NCBI RefSeq assembly: GCF_004358205.1 | Contig: NZ_SMYO01000001.1 | Location: 372,001-436,000, forward strand | Origin: Bacillus salipaludis | GTDB taxonomy: Bacteria; Bacillota; Bacilli; Bacillales_B; DSM-18226 | Reading direction: 5' to 3' | Length of the DNA: 64,000 nucleotides | Part shown: piece by piece, positions 56,089-64,000 of the stretch | Numbering within the stretch: the stretch's first letter is position 1 | Layout: each line of letters opens with the position of its first letter | Notes under the pieces: generated by a model | What the model was told of the DNA's origin: nothing | Database searches by the model: none | The model's input: only the letters and a program-made list of their open reading frames with translations | Made by a program: the position numbers and the translations under genes

Positions 56089-57810
56089 TTGAATGAAAAA
56101 ACGAAAAGAATAGTTTCAAAGTTTATTCCGCTCTTTGTAGCGTTTATAGTTGTGGTAACGGGTATTATTTGGGTGGTTCAAAATTCGAAAGCTGAGGTAG
56201 CAATTCCATTCTCATCTGTGGAGAAAACGATCCAAAATCAGCAGGGTAAGACAGTCACTTTAACTGAACGGCCTGATGGCAGTATTCACATTAAAGCAGG
56301 AAACGCTCAATATATTTCCCATGTTCCCCCTAACAGCCAAATGGTAGACAAGCTAGTTGAAAAATATAATGTTAATTATTCCTATTCGGATAGCAGCCCA
56401 TACGGAAAATGGGTACTTGGCGGTGTCATTATTCTTCTTGCCGGAGCAGCATTCGCCCTGCAAAAGAGTAAGGGCGGTTTCGGGATAGGCAACTCCATGA
56501 AAAATAGTGTTGCGAAAGCACGTACTCTACCTTCCACTACACTAGATGATGTTGGAGGTATTGGAGAGGAAATGAAGGAAGAAATTTTACAAACCCTCTC
56601 AACCTTAAAGGAGCCGGAAAGAGCACTAAAATTAGGGATTAAACCGCCTAAAGGAGTTCTGTTATACGGACCTCCAGGTACTGGTAAAACATTATTAGCC
56701 CAAGCCATGGCACACGAGCTAAATGCGTCATTTTTTTCCGCTAGCGGATCAGCCTTTAATGAACTATTTGTCGGTGTCGGGGCCAGCAGGGTTCGTTCTT
56801 TATTCCAAGCAGCAAGAAAGCAAAGTCCAGCTGTAATCTTTATTGATGAGGTGGATGCTCTTGCTGGAAAAAGAAAAGCACATGGCGGGGAAGAGGCTGA
56901 AAAAACATTAACAGAGCTTCTTGTACAGCTTGATGGCGGTCATGACAATGACGGGATCCTATTTATCGCAGCAACCAATCGTAAAGATATGCTCGATGAT
57001 GCATTCTTGCGTCCCGGAAGGATTGACTTCTCATTCCATGTTCCTCTTCCAGACACAAAGGGAAGAAAGGAAATTATCGCTATTCATACAAAGGGAAAGG
57101 CAATCGCTAAAGATGTTCTTGCCTCATTGGATGACTTAGCCGAGAGCACATCTGGTTTTTCTGGTGCCGAGCTTCAATATTTATTTGAAACAGCAAGCCG
57201 ACGTGCTGTTCGAAACAGCAAAGATATGATTTATAAGGAAGACCTTGATTATGCACTAGACCGTACAATTTTAGGAAGCACATCACGTACCTTACAGGAT
57301 TCTGAAACCAAGCGCCGTGTAGCCATTCATGAAGCAGGACATGCGCTAGTTGCTTCTGTTACAAAACCGGGTTCTGTTAGAAAAGCCACCATCATTCCTC
57401 GTGGTGATGCACTTGGCTATGTTGCTCCAATTCCAAAAGAACTTCATTTATCAACCACTAGTGATTTACTTGAGCGGATTGCAATGATTTTAGCCGGCGG
57501 TGTGGCTGAAAGATTGATGCTGGGTGAACATAGTATTGGTGTTAGCGGTGATGTCCAGCAGGCAAAACAAATTATTGAACAAATGGTTGATACAGGAATG
57601 CTCCAAAATGGATTTACTCTTACATTTAATAAACAAGATAAAGAAGCAAAGATGCAGGAACTTTTTGACAAAGGATTAGAAAAAGCCCAAACCCTAATTC
57701 AAAACCATCATCAACAGTATCAGCAATTAGTGCATGCTTTATTAAAAAAGGAGACACTTGAAGGCGACGAAGTGGATGAAATTGTGTTAGGAAATTTAGT
57801 TTCGGCTTAA
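56089..57810 (+). CDS. FtsH-like AAA metalloprotease
   Basis: A 573-residue membrane protease of the FtsH family. Two spans (about 12-30 and 105-124) bracket a short outside domain; then the AAA module with Walker A YGPPGTGKTLLAQA, Walker B VIFIDEVDAL, pore FVG and LDDAFLRPGRIDF; then zinc site HEAGHALVAS. It is shorter than the main FtsH (about 640 residues) and lacks the acidic C-terminal tail, so it is likely a paralogue. It starts at TTG after AAAGGAG. The substrate is unknown. Confidence 0.88.
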   Translation: MNEKTKRIVSKFIPLFVAFIVVVTGIIWVVQNSKAEVAIPFSSVEKTIQNQQGKTVTLTERPDGSIHIKAGNAQYISHVPPNSQMVDKLVEKYNVNYSYSDSSPYGKWVLGGVIILLAGAAFALQKSKGGFGIGNSMKNSVAKARTLPSTTLDDVGGIGEEMKEEILQTLSTLKEPERALKLGIKPPKGVLLYGPPGTGKTLLAQAMAHELNASFFSASGSAFNELFVGVGASRVRSLFQAARKQSPAVIFIDEVDALAGKRKAHGGEEAEKTLTELLVQLDGGHDNDGILFIAATNRKDMLDDAFLRPGRIDFSFHVPLPDTKGRKEIIAIHTKGKAIAKDVLASLDDLAESTSGFSGAELQYLFETASRRAVRNSKDMIYKEDLDYALDRTILGSTSRTLQDSETKRRVAIHEAGHALVASVTKPGSVRKATIIPRGDALGYVAPIPKELHLSTTSDLLERIAMILAGGVAERLMLGEHSIGVSGDVQQAKQIIEQMVDTGMLQNGFTLTFNKQDKEAKMQELFDKGLEKAQTLIQNHHQQYQQLVHALLKKETLEGDEVDEIVLGNLVSA

Positions 57811-57813
57811 ATT

Positions 57814-57853
57814 AAAAACACGAGGTGTGTAAACGCACCTCGTGTTTTTTTAT
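57814..57853 (+). terminator. Terminator of the FtsH-like gene
   Basis: AAACACGAGGTG pairs with CACCTCGTGTTT, followed by TTTTTT. Confidence 0.92.
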
Positions 57854-57904
57854 TACTCATTCGTGGTAAACTAACCATGTATTCCTTAAAAGGAAGTGAT
57901 TATA

Positions 57905-58360
57905 TTGTTCGGTAATAAAGAAAAAATCGAAAAAGAATTCACTAAATATAAAGACAAAGCATTGGAATTCATCAATCAGAAACAAGAAACAAATGAATTA
58001 ATGAAACAAGCAACAACCAAAGTGAAAGAAAAGAAAAATTCATTAGGGGACGCTTTCGGTAAGATCGAACTCTTGATTGAACTAATTAAAGCCTATTCCA
58101 AAGGCGATTATAGAAATATTTCCAAGAGTACAATGGCGACTGTTATAGGCGCTATTCTCTATTTTGTTTCCCCAATCGATATGATTCCCGATTTTATTGT
58201 TGGATTAGGAATTGTCGATGATGCAGCAGTAATCGGATACGCTATCAAAAAAATATCAGGGGAATTAGATGAATTTGAAAAATGGAAAGAAGAGAAAAGC
58301 CGAAGCAACCTTGAGGGGCTAGACGTTGGCGCTGGACAAAGCAAAAGCCCTCTTGATTGA
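57905..58360 (+). CDS. DUF1232 (YkvA-type) small membrane protein
   Basis: A 151-residue protein with a charged coiled N-terminal half and a DUF1232 segment, ATVIGAILYFVSPIDMIPDF and GLGIVDDAAVIGYAIKK. Members are small membrane proteins without known role. I chose TTG at 57905, 8 bases after AGGAAG; the GTG at 57896 lies inside that site. B. subtilis ykvA (the same Pfam family) sits near spo0E, but orthology is not certain. Confidence 0.8.
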   Translation: MFGNKEKIEKEFTKYKDKALEFINQKQETNELMKQATTKVKEKKNSLGDAFGKIELLIELIKAYSKGDYRNISKSTMATVIGAILYFVSPIDMIPDFIVGLGIVDDAAVIGYAIKKISGELDEFEKWKEEKSRSNLEGLDVGAGQSKSPLD

Positions 58361-58373
58361 TCAAGAGGGTTCT
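58347..58373. terminator. Bidirectional terminator, DUF1232/ykvT
   Basis: GCCCTCTTGA-TTGA-TCAAGAGGGT; overlaps the end of the DUF1232 gene. Confidence 0.75.
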
Positions 58374-58971
58374 ATATAGCAAACCGATGATGACCTATTT
58401 TTTTAATTGTCTTCTTAGATCGAAGCCATTTGCTGTCAGTTTTATCCGGATTATAAAAATATAAGGCATCGGTTATTTGTCCGTTTTTGGCCAGAGCCTC
58501 ATTCACTGCTTTTTTTGCATCTTCAACAGCAGGCTTATTGATCATCCCATTGGCAACAGGTTGAAACTGCCTTTTTTGATAAATCACCTGGTGAATAGAA
58601 TCAGGAAATTGGTCATTTTTCACTCGATTTAACACAACAGCAGCAACTGCCACTTTCCCTTTATAAGGCTCACCTTTTGCTTCTGCTGTCACTAATCTTG
58701 CAAGTAAATCCTTTTCTTTTTGAGAAATCTGCTTTGGAATAATAATTTTTTCACCTGGGGTAAGTCTATTATTTTTAATTCCATTAACTTTTATAATTTT
58801 TGATTTGGAAACACCATATTTAAGTGCGACTTGAACTGGTGTTTCATCATGAACTTTATAAATTTTTACAGTTTCAAGAGTTTGTGCATCAACACGCCCC
58901 AATAGTCCAGGTTGAACAAGCATGAAAAGAAAAAGGAATGCCGTCATAAAAACACTCACAATAAGTTTCAT
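58372..58971 (-). CDS. ykvT: LysM and SleB/CwlJ-type cell-wall hydrolase (YkvT)
   Basis: A 199-residue secreted hydrolase. Signal peptide 1-29; LysM domain with YKVHDETPVQVALKYGVSKS and LTPGEKIIIPK (about 37-80); then a Hydrolase_2 domain (SleB/CwlJ) with LARLVTAEAKGEPYKGKVAV, LNRVKNDQFPDSIHQVIYQ and ALYFYNP. The Glu of TAEAKGEP is the likely catalytic residue. Related enzymes degrade spore cortex; YkvT of B. subtilis has this architecture. The ATG follows AAAGGGGGAACTGAAT. Confidence 0.88.
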   Translation of the reverse strand: MKLIVSVFMTAFLFLFMLVQPGLLGRVDAQTLETVKIYKVHDETPVQVALKYGVSKSKIIKVNGIKNNRLTPGEKIIIPKQISQKEKDLLARLVTAEAKGEPYKGKVAVAAVVLNRVKNDQFPDSIHQVIYQKRQFQPVANGMINKPAVEDAKKAVNEALAKNGQITDALYFYNPDKTDSKWLRSKKTIKKIGHHRFAI

Positions 58972-59091
58972 ATTCAGTTCCCCCTTTATCTAGTGTTTTG
59001 CTCTGATATAACCTTAACATGGATTCCATGCTCACCCAACCTTTAATCATTTCCATGGTAAATATGGATAGTTTGTCCATTTATAAAATGA

Positions 59092-59121
59092 AAGAAAGCA
59101 GCGATTGTATAAATCGCTGCG
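59092..59121 (-). terminator. Terminator of the YjcZ-like genes
   Basis: GCAGCGATT/AATCGCTGC with TTTCTTT on the minus strand. Confidence 0.75.
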
Positions 59122-59150
59122 CTTATTAAATACACGTTTCATATCAAATT

Positions 59151-59303
59151 TTAATAGAAGCAAGCCGCCCCTACAATAATTAATAGGATGAACAAGACAA
59201 CGATTAACGCGAAACCGCCGCCCCAGCCACAACCTACTCCACCATATCCGAAACCACCGCAGCATCCGCCGCCAAAACCACCATATCCACCATATCCAAA
59301 CAT
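59151..59303 (-). CDS. YjcZ family sporulation micropeptide (50 aa)
   Basis: A 50-residue peptide: a Gly/Tyr/Cys-rich head ([20 protein letters not shown]) and a single membrane span ([20 protein letters not shown]). This is the YjcZ/YuzJ-type pattern of small sporulation proteins. I chose ATG at 59303, 8 bases after GGAGG; the one at 59309 is too close. Adjacent to a second, similar gene. Confidence 0.85.
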   Translation of the reverse strand: MFGYGGYGGFGGGCCGGFGYGGVGCGWGGGFALIVVLFILLIIVGAACFY

Positions 59304-59322
59304 TTTCATTACCTCCTGATTT

Positions 59323-59415
59323 TTATATTACCCATGAAGCTCCGATAATGATTAACAAAATAAATAATACTACTAGAAGGGCAAAGCCGCCGCCTGCAAA
59401 GCCTGCACCAGTCAT
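59323..59415 (-). CDS. YjcZ family sporulation micropeptide (30 aa)
   Basis: A 30-residue peptide, [20 protein letters not shown] and [10 protein letters not shown]. Its membrane span is nearly the same as in the 59151 gene, with a shorter Gly-rich head. ATG at 59415 follows GGAGGTAATGAAA. The two are a tandem duplication. Too short for most gene finders. Confidence 0.82.
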   Translation of the reverse strand: MTGAGFAGGGFALLVVLFILLIIIGASWVI

Positions 59416-59502
59416 TTTCATTACCTCCTTATTTAAATTCTATATATCCTATTCAGGCACCTAGAAATGTGCACTAGACACTTATCCCTATTACCCAATT
59501 TT

Positions 59503-59541
59503 GAAAAAAAAGAATAAGCCCATCTTTTCAGGCAGATGGGC
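59503..59541 (-). terminator. Terminator of the germinant-receptor operon
   Basis: GCCCATCT/AGATGGGC followed by a T-run on the minus strand, overlapping the end of the C-subunit gene. Confidence 0.8.
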
Positions 59542-59544
59542 GTG

Positions 59545-60735
59545 TTATTTAGAGTTATTTAGAAGACTTTTGGTCCGAATACCCGACCTTCTTAATTGTA
59601 CCTTTACATGGACATTAATAATGGCATCGGGAAACAGCTCATCCCAATGATCTTGAACCTTTTTGAAATTCCGATAATCCTGACGGTACATTTCTTCACC
59701 AAAACCAAAAATATCTGTTTTGTATTCCTCTTGAACCTTTTGAATAGTTTGCATCATGTTTTTTTCAATCATTTTCTCGGTGAACTTTTCATATTGCTCA
59801 TAAGTTTTGATTTCTGTCATATCTTTTGCACATTGAGTACCGTCCAAATATGCTTCTGACCTGACATTTATATTAATAACAGGTAACCCTCTTATCATTC
59901 TTGCCTTCGCTCTAGTTTTTGAATTGTAAATCCTTACTGCAAAGTATTTATTTTTTTGACAAGGGACGGACAAAACGGTACGAATTATTTTATCCTCAAC
60001 CCATAAATAATTCCGTGTATCGTTAAGTGGTAAAAAATCAAGAAGATTGCCGTTCTTAAAAATGGCGAGTGAATCAAGGACCACCATTGCTTTTGGAGCT
60101 ACTTCTTTCATATTTTCTACACTGCTGCCCTCTTCTGAATTTCCCTGTATGGTTACCGCTGCCATTACCGGATGTCTACCAGGCGAAGTAAAGGCTTGGA
60201 CGACATCATTTAACCTTATATCTGGGTCACCTCCCCAGTTCTGTACCATGGAATCGATCTGAACGTGCAGCTTTAAGGATGACGATTTTTGAATGGGATA
60301 AGTAACCTTTAATACATCAGCAGCACTCACATTATGAGCAATGATAATATTGAAATCATCCCGTACTTCACGATTTCTTTCCAAAAAATCAATAAATTCC
60401 ATTAACCCCTCTTTTGCAACCTCTTCTCCGATAATCAAAGTCTGCATATGTGAATAGATCACATTTTTTGAAGCACCCACATTCATTTTTTGCGAGAGCT
60501 CAGAAATGGTATTACCGTGAAGAGTAAAAACAATCGAGGGGGTCAAACCTGTCCCGGTTTTTGGATTCAATTCTTCGGCAGAGATTCCTTCACTAGTTAA
60601 AGAATATTTCCCTTCATCACTTTTATCGATCGCCATACCAGTTACCACCGAAATTTCTGATAACTCCCGTTGATCCCAACAGCCTGTTAATAGAAAATTA
60701 CAAATAATAATCCAGCAAAATAATTTATTCCTCAA
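59545..60735 (-). CDS. Ger(x)C germinant-receptor lipoprotein (C subunit)
   Basis: A 396-residue lipoprotein: signal with lipobox LTGC then WDQRELSEISVVTGMAIDKS, the GerAC-family start. The C-terminal domain runs to the end with no other motif. It sits on the outer face of the spore inner membrane with the A and B subunits and is needed for nutrient-triggered germination. Its ATG overlaps the A-subunit stop by 4 bp. Which GerA-type receptor this is cannot be told from this window alone. Confidence 0.92.
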   Translation of the reverse strand: MRNKLFCWIIICNFLLTGCWDQRELSEISVVTGMAIDKSDEGKYSLTSEGISAEELNPKTGTGLTPSIVFTLHGNTISELSQKMNVGASKNVIYSHMQTLIIGEEVAKEGLMEFIDFLERNREVRDDFNIIIAHNVSAADVLKVTYPIQKSSSLKLHVQIDSMVQNWGGDPDIRLNDVVQAFTSPGRHPVMAAVTIQGNSEEGSSVENMKEVAPKAMVVLDSLAIFKNGNLLDFLPLNDTRNYLWVEDKIIRTVLSVPCQKNKYFAVRIYNSKTRAKARMIRGLPVININVRSEAYLDGTQCAKDMTEIKTYEQYEKFTEKMIEKNMMQTIQKVQEEYKTDIFGFGEEMYRQDYRNFKKVQDHWDELFPDAIINVHVKVQLRRSGIRTKSLLNNSK

Positions 60736-62339
60736 GCATTATTCCCACCTTCCGATTGCGGAGGGCTTGGCGAGGCTTCTGAAAAAACCTTAGTTTCCAA
60801 TTCCGTTCTTAAATATTTAGGCCTTTTTTTCATAGCCCAATAAGGAATTCTAAAAAAAACATCCTTCTGATCCTCAACAATTATTGGAGCAATAGGTGAC
60901 AAATAGGGAACGCCAAAAGAACGAAGAGAACTTAAATGAGCAACCATTGCGACTAAGACGATCAGAACGCCATATAATCCTAAAATATAAGCAAAAAATA
61001 CAAGCATAAACCTTAATAGTCTTGAAGCAGACGCAAAACTGTATACCGGAGAGACAAAATTGGCAATAGCCGTGATCGCGACAACAATAATCATTATATT
61101 GGAGATGATGCCTGCCTCAGCAGCCGCCTGACCGATGACGAGAGCCCCAACAATCGAAACCATCTGCCCAACCGTCCGTGGCATCCTCACTCCTGCTTCG
61201 CGTAAAATTTCAAACGTAACCTCCATAATTAAAACCTCAACCACAGCTGGGAAAGGTACACCCTGGCGCTGGGCAATGACACTTAGCAGCAAGGTGGTCG
61301 GCAGTAATTCATGATGAAAGGTTAGTATTCCAACATATAGGGAAGGGGTTAACAGCGCAATCATAAATGCCAGATAACGAATCCCCCTTAAAAATGTCCC
61401 TAATAAAAATGGCTGATAATAATCCTCTGAAATTTCAAAAAAGTCCACTAAAACAGCCGGTACAAGTAAACAAAAAGGGGTTCCATCAATTAAGATGACA
61501 ATTTTTCCATCGATTAAATTAGCAGCAACCGTGTCAGGACGTTCCGTGTTTAGGGCTAGAGGAAATAAGGTAAAAGTTTTATCAGCAATTAATTCTTCTA
61601 TATTCCCCGATTCAAAGATGGCACTGACTTTTATTTTTTTTAACCGGTTTCGCACTTCTTGCAGTATGGCTTCATTCGCAATGCCTTTTATATATCCTAT
61701 ATATACTGTGGTTTGCGTATCTTCCCCTATAATAAAAGACTCAAAATATAAATTTTTATTACGAATCCTTCTTCTAATTAAACTGACATTGGTTGAAAGT
61801 GACTCAATAAACCCATCCTTTGGTCCCCTTATCACCGTTTGTGTACTAGGTTCGGTAACCGACCTTTTTTCATCACTAGTCATACCAATAGAAATGGCTC
61901 TCTCGATTGTCTCAATAACGATTACAATGGATCCATTTAATACAGCCCGGCAAATTTCTTCCCTTGTCCCTAAAAGCTGATAATCTGTCCCTCCAAAAAC
62001 CTTTTTACATAGTGAAGTAAGTTCCTCAATCGAATTTAAGGAGCCCCCCTCATTAAAATGGGATGAAAATAAATTTGGAGTCGTTTCCTTCAAGGTCTTC
62101 GTATCCACCATGCTTTCCAGATAAATTAGCAATGCTCCCTTATGGTCAATCTCTGCCATAACACTCCGAAAATCAGCAGACTTTCCAAAAGAAAATTCCA
62201 ATTCACTTTTTAACTCTTGGAACGAAAAGTGTGTAATTGTACCATTATTCTCACTATTCTGTGGTTGAAGTTCCTTCCAATAATCATCCATTTTCATTTT
62301 TTTCTTGCGCAAACTACGAATCGGTTTTATCGGAGACAT
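60732..62339 (-). CDS. Germinant-receptor A subunit (GerAA/GerKA family)
   Basis: A 535-residue membrane protein. A large soluble N-terminal domain (about 1-270) with DGFIESLSTNVSLIRRRIRN and FTLFPLALNTERPDTVAANL is followed by about five or six spans (GTPFCLLVPAVLVDFF, LAFMIALLTPSLYVGI). A subunits help form the nutrient-gated ion channel of the receptor. It ends overlapping the C gene and starts 17 bp after the B gene. Confidence 0.93.
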   Translation of the reverse strand: MSPIKPIRSLRKKKMKMDDYWKELQPQNSENNGTITHFSFQELKSELEFSFGKSADFRSVMAEIDHKGALLIYLESMVDTKTLKETTPNLFSSHFNEGGSLNSIEELTSLCKKVFGGTDYQLLGTREEICRAVLNGSIVIVIETIERAISIGMTSDEKRSVTEPSTQTVIRGPKDGFIESLSTNVSLIRRRIRNKNLYFESFIIGEDTQTTVYIGYIKGIANEAILQEVRNRLKKIKVSAIFESGNIEELIADKTFTLFPLALNTERPDTVAANLIDGKIVILIDGTPFCLLVPAVLVDFFEISEDYYQPFLLGTFLRGIRYLAFMIALLTPSLYVGILTFHHELLPTTLLLSVIAQRQGVPFPAVVEVLIMEVTFEILREAGVRMPRTVGQMVSIVGALVIGQAAAEAGIISNIMIIVVAITAIANFVSPVYSFASASRLLRFMLVFFAYILGLYGVLIVLVAMVAHLSSLRSFGVPYLSPIAPIIVEDQKDVFFRIPYWAMKKRPKYLRTELETKVFSEASPSPPQSEGGNNA

Positions 62340-62356
62340 AAGGAAAACACCTCAAT

Positions 62357-63454
62357 TTAACTAGACCTTTTTTTCTTTTGCTTCCAAAGTAAAATAATGA
62401 AAAGAATCACTGGAATACAAAATTGGAAAGGAAAATGTAAGTAATAAGGAACTATTTTCAAACCTTCTTGGATATGATCAGCAAAATCAATGGATACAAG
62501 CACCGAAAATAAAGCTATAAGTGTAGAAATCGGGAGTACAAAATAACGATAGGGTAGCTGAAAAATATATTCTAACCCCTTTAAACCACCAAATAGAAAA
62601 ATGGTCCCTTTCACAAAGATTCCCAACATCATAATGAAAACAACAATCGCATCGATTCTTTCAATAAAATTTCCTACCGAAATATTCCTTCCTGTACTTA
62701 AAAGCGGGAAGTTGGAGCGGAGCATTGAATCGACTCCAAGCGTGATAATCATTAAAAAAGAGGCAATCATAAGTAAAAAGGAGGCAATTCCCACCCCAAT
62801 AAATGAAAATCTCAGACTGTACTTCTTGTTTGTAACACTCGAAAAGATGACAGTGAAGGATATCAGTTCACCAAATGGGAAAAAAATCAAATCCTTAAAA
62901 AGAGTTTTAAAAATAGGTGTAATCCCTTCTCCAAGGATTGGTTGAATTTGCTCAATATTTGCATTGCCGCTTGCAAATAAAAAAATAGCTAATAATAGAT
63001 AAAAAATAAATAAATATGGAGTAAAAACTTCAGAGGTTCGTGCAAGCACTTCGATACCAAGATAGATTACATACCCCATTAGGAGAGAAAATGTCATCGA
63101 AAAAACTTCAATCGGAGTGTTAGGCATAATTGCAGAAGCCATTAATTCTCCAAAATCCCTTACCACTCTACTTGAAATATATATAAAATAAATAATATAA
63201 AGGAAGGTTAAAATAATGGCCGGTTTTCTCCCGATGCAAAACTCCATAATTTGAAACAAATTCTTACCTTCAAGCTGATTTGTTAAAGTATAAAAAAACC
63301 AAATAACCCCAACTCCTAAAAAAGTGGATAACCCTACCGCAAGCCATGCATCATTTTTGGCATCACCGCCAATTCCAACAACAATCGCACTTCCCAATAA
63401 GAAGTTAATAAGAAGTGTCAGGAGTTGACCTAAAGATATATTTTCTTTTTCCAT
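62357..63454 (-). CDS. Germinant-receptor B subunit (GerAB/GerKB permease)
   Basis: A 365-residue membrane protein with about ten spans, of the APC-type endospore germination permease family: ISLGQLLTLLINFLLGSAIV, ITLGVDSMLRSNFPLLSTGR and PFQFCIPVILF. It carries the nutrient-binding site. Its ATG overlaps the stop of the upstream 89-codon gene (TAATG). Order B-A-C differs from the common A-B-C. Confidence 0.92.
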   Translation of the reverse strand: MEKENISLGQLLTLLINFLLGSAIVVGIGGDAKNDAWLAVGLSTFLGVGVIWFFYTLTNQLEGKNLFQIMEFCIGRKPAIILTFLYIIYFIYISSRVVRDFGELMASAIMPNTPIEVFSMTFSLLMGYVIYLGIEVLARTSEVFTPYLFIFYLLLAIFLFASGNANIEQIQPILGEGITPIFKTLFKDLIFFPFGELISFTVIFSSVTNKKYSLRFSFIGVGIASFLLMIASFLMIITLGVDSMLRSNFPLLSTGRNISVGNFIERIDAIVVFIMMLGIFVKGTIFLFGGLKGLEYIFQLPYRYFVLPISTLIALFSVLVSIDFADHIQEGLKIVPYYLHFPFQFCIPVILFIILLWKQKKKRSS

Positions 63455-63723
63455 TACGAAACTTGATTCCCTTCCGTATTTTTACCTTTTCTTTTCGATA
63501 AATAAATCCGTATATCGATGACAACACTCGAAATAAGGCCCACTATCGCTCCAGTTATGACAATATATCTGCCAGCAGCAATTTCTGAAAAAAGTAAATG
63601 ATGTATAGCTGAAATAAAGGTGTATCCAAATAGCTGCGTATCAAATAGGGCAAGAAGTCCAGTTAGAAATAGTGCGATTAGGAAGAATGAGAAAGTTACC
63701 ATGGACCAAACAACCCCTAACAT
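63454..63723 (-). CDS. Small two-span protein, likely germinant-receptor D subunit
   Basis: An 89-residue protein with two spans (about 7-28 and 50-74) and a basic tail (YLSKRKGKN). Small two-span D proteins are encoded with many GerA-type receptors and modulate them; size, topology and TAATG coupling to the B gene support this. The ATG at 63723 has no strong ribosome-binding site, and the frame stays open upstream to about 63902 with no ATG, GTG or TTG, so the true start is uncertain. Confidence 0.7.
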   Translation of the reverse strand: MLGVVWSMVTFSFFLIALFLTGLLALFDTQLFGYTFISAIHHLLFSEIAAGRYIVITGAIVGLISSVVIDIRIYLSKRKGKNTEGNQVS

Positions 63724-64000
63724 TGTTACCTTATCTTGCCAGAATAAAGTTATTTTTATCCAAAAAAGAAGCCAAATTCCAATTTCCAGGAAATTCGACT
63801 TTCTGAATGTAAATCCTTTTTTATTTAATAATCCCCATTCGAATGGCTTTTCAGCTACTTCTGTCCTATTTCCCCTTTTGGGGGGCGGCCTGACACTATT
63901 AATGGGAGTCTTGTCCTATATTATGCCCAAGCTCTCCTCGCTTCTTGGAATCTTGGCGATTTTCTCGTCAGTTTTATCCATTATGGGAGCACTTGGAGGT
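63724..64000. other. Window edge with open frames on both strands
   Basis: Minus strand: the frame of the D gene continues upstream for 60 codons (TEVAEKPFEWGLLNKKGFTF, then a hydrophobic IWLLFWIKITLFW) to a TAG near 63903, and another open tail (DEKIAKIPRSEESLGII) ends there. Plus strand: a frame from ATG 63701 is open to the edge with a hydrophobic end (LGGGLTLLMGVLSYIMPKL) but no ribosome-binding site. I cannot decide which, if any, is real. Confidence 0.35.

Noticed and set aside
63701..64000. Plus-strand membrane protein running off the right edge
   Set aside because: Open to the edge but without a ribosome-binding site, and it overlaps the start of the D gene; the opposite strand is equally open.

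Overview
The window is chromosomal DNA from an endospore-forming, AT-rich, Gram-positive member of the Bacillaceae, most like Bacillus or Neobacillus. The evidence is a dense set of recognisable Bacillus orthologues (CbpB, YkuJ, YkuI, YkuE, YkyB, PatA, YkwC, PtsHI, GlpPFKD, YkvS, YkvI, ClpE, MhqR, KinD, Spo0E, the Mtn methionine-salvage enzymes, SspD, RsgI/SigI, YkvT), strong Shine-Dalgarno sites, SAM-I riboswitches, a CtsR operator and several spore genes. Much of the order matches, in reverse, the B. subtilis region running from sigI-rsgI-sspD through mtn, spo0E, kinD, clpE, ykvI and ptsHI to patA and ykuI-cbpB. Lineage-specific blocks interrupt this backbone. I saw no tRNA, rRNA, CRISPR array, complete insertion sequence or prophage.

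Layout. 0-10 kb: ykuL(cbpB)-ykuJ-ykuI, a C39-peptidase-like lipoprotein, ykuE, an EAL-domain remnant, ykyB, patA, a small spore-like protein, ykwC, a lipoprotein, an SDR enzyme and an azoreductase. 10-20 kb: ptsHI, then glpD, glpK, glpF and glpP, with terminator-like leaders before glpFK and glpD that fit GlpP antitermination; then ykvS and ykvI. 20-29 kb: clpE under a CtsR-type promoter, an M3 oligoendopeptidase, mhqR, kinD, a 52-bp tandem repeat of about 14.6 units, an MFS transporter and a hemerythrin-like protein. 29-36 kb: a gene graveyard between two copies of fixX (one broken), then an intact fixX-fixC-etfA-etfB operon read leftward. 36-44 kb: a ZIP transporter, spo0E, the mtnWXBD operon and mtnK (each behind its own SAM riboswitch), mtnE, and a KinE-like kinase. 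44-50 kb: a two-gene 2-oxoacid:ferredoxin oxidoreductase and a radical-SAM protein. 50-59 kb: small spore-type genes, sspD, sigI-rsgI, prfC, an FtsH-like protease, a DUF1232 protein, ykvT and two YjcZ-like micropeptides. 59-64 kb: a germinant-receptor operon in the order D-B-A-C, followed by the window edge.

How the parts connect. HPr/EI sit beside a glycerol operon whose kinase keeps the histidine that HPr phosphorylates in Firmicutes. MhqR and the azoreductase are plausibly one electrophile-stress regulon. KinD, a KinE-like kinase and Spo0E feed or drain the sporulation phosphorelay. EtfAB-FixC-FixX and the 2-oxoacid oxidoreductase are two independent low-potential electron systems.

The least explained items are the 52-bp tandem array, the direct duplication of fixX with degraded spore-type genes between the copies, two families of MITE-like repeats (one in four copies), and three tiny lysine-rich proteins sharing a motif like the SASP-protease (GPR) cleavage site. 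All functional calls are by reading; no database search was run.
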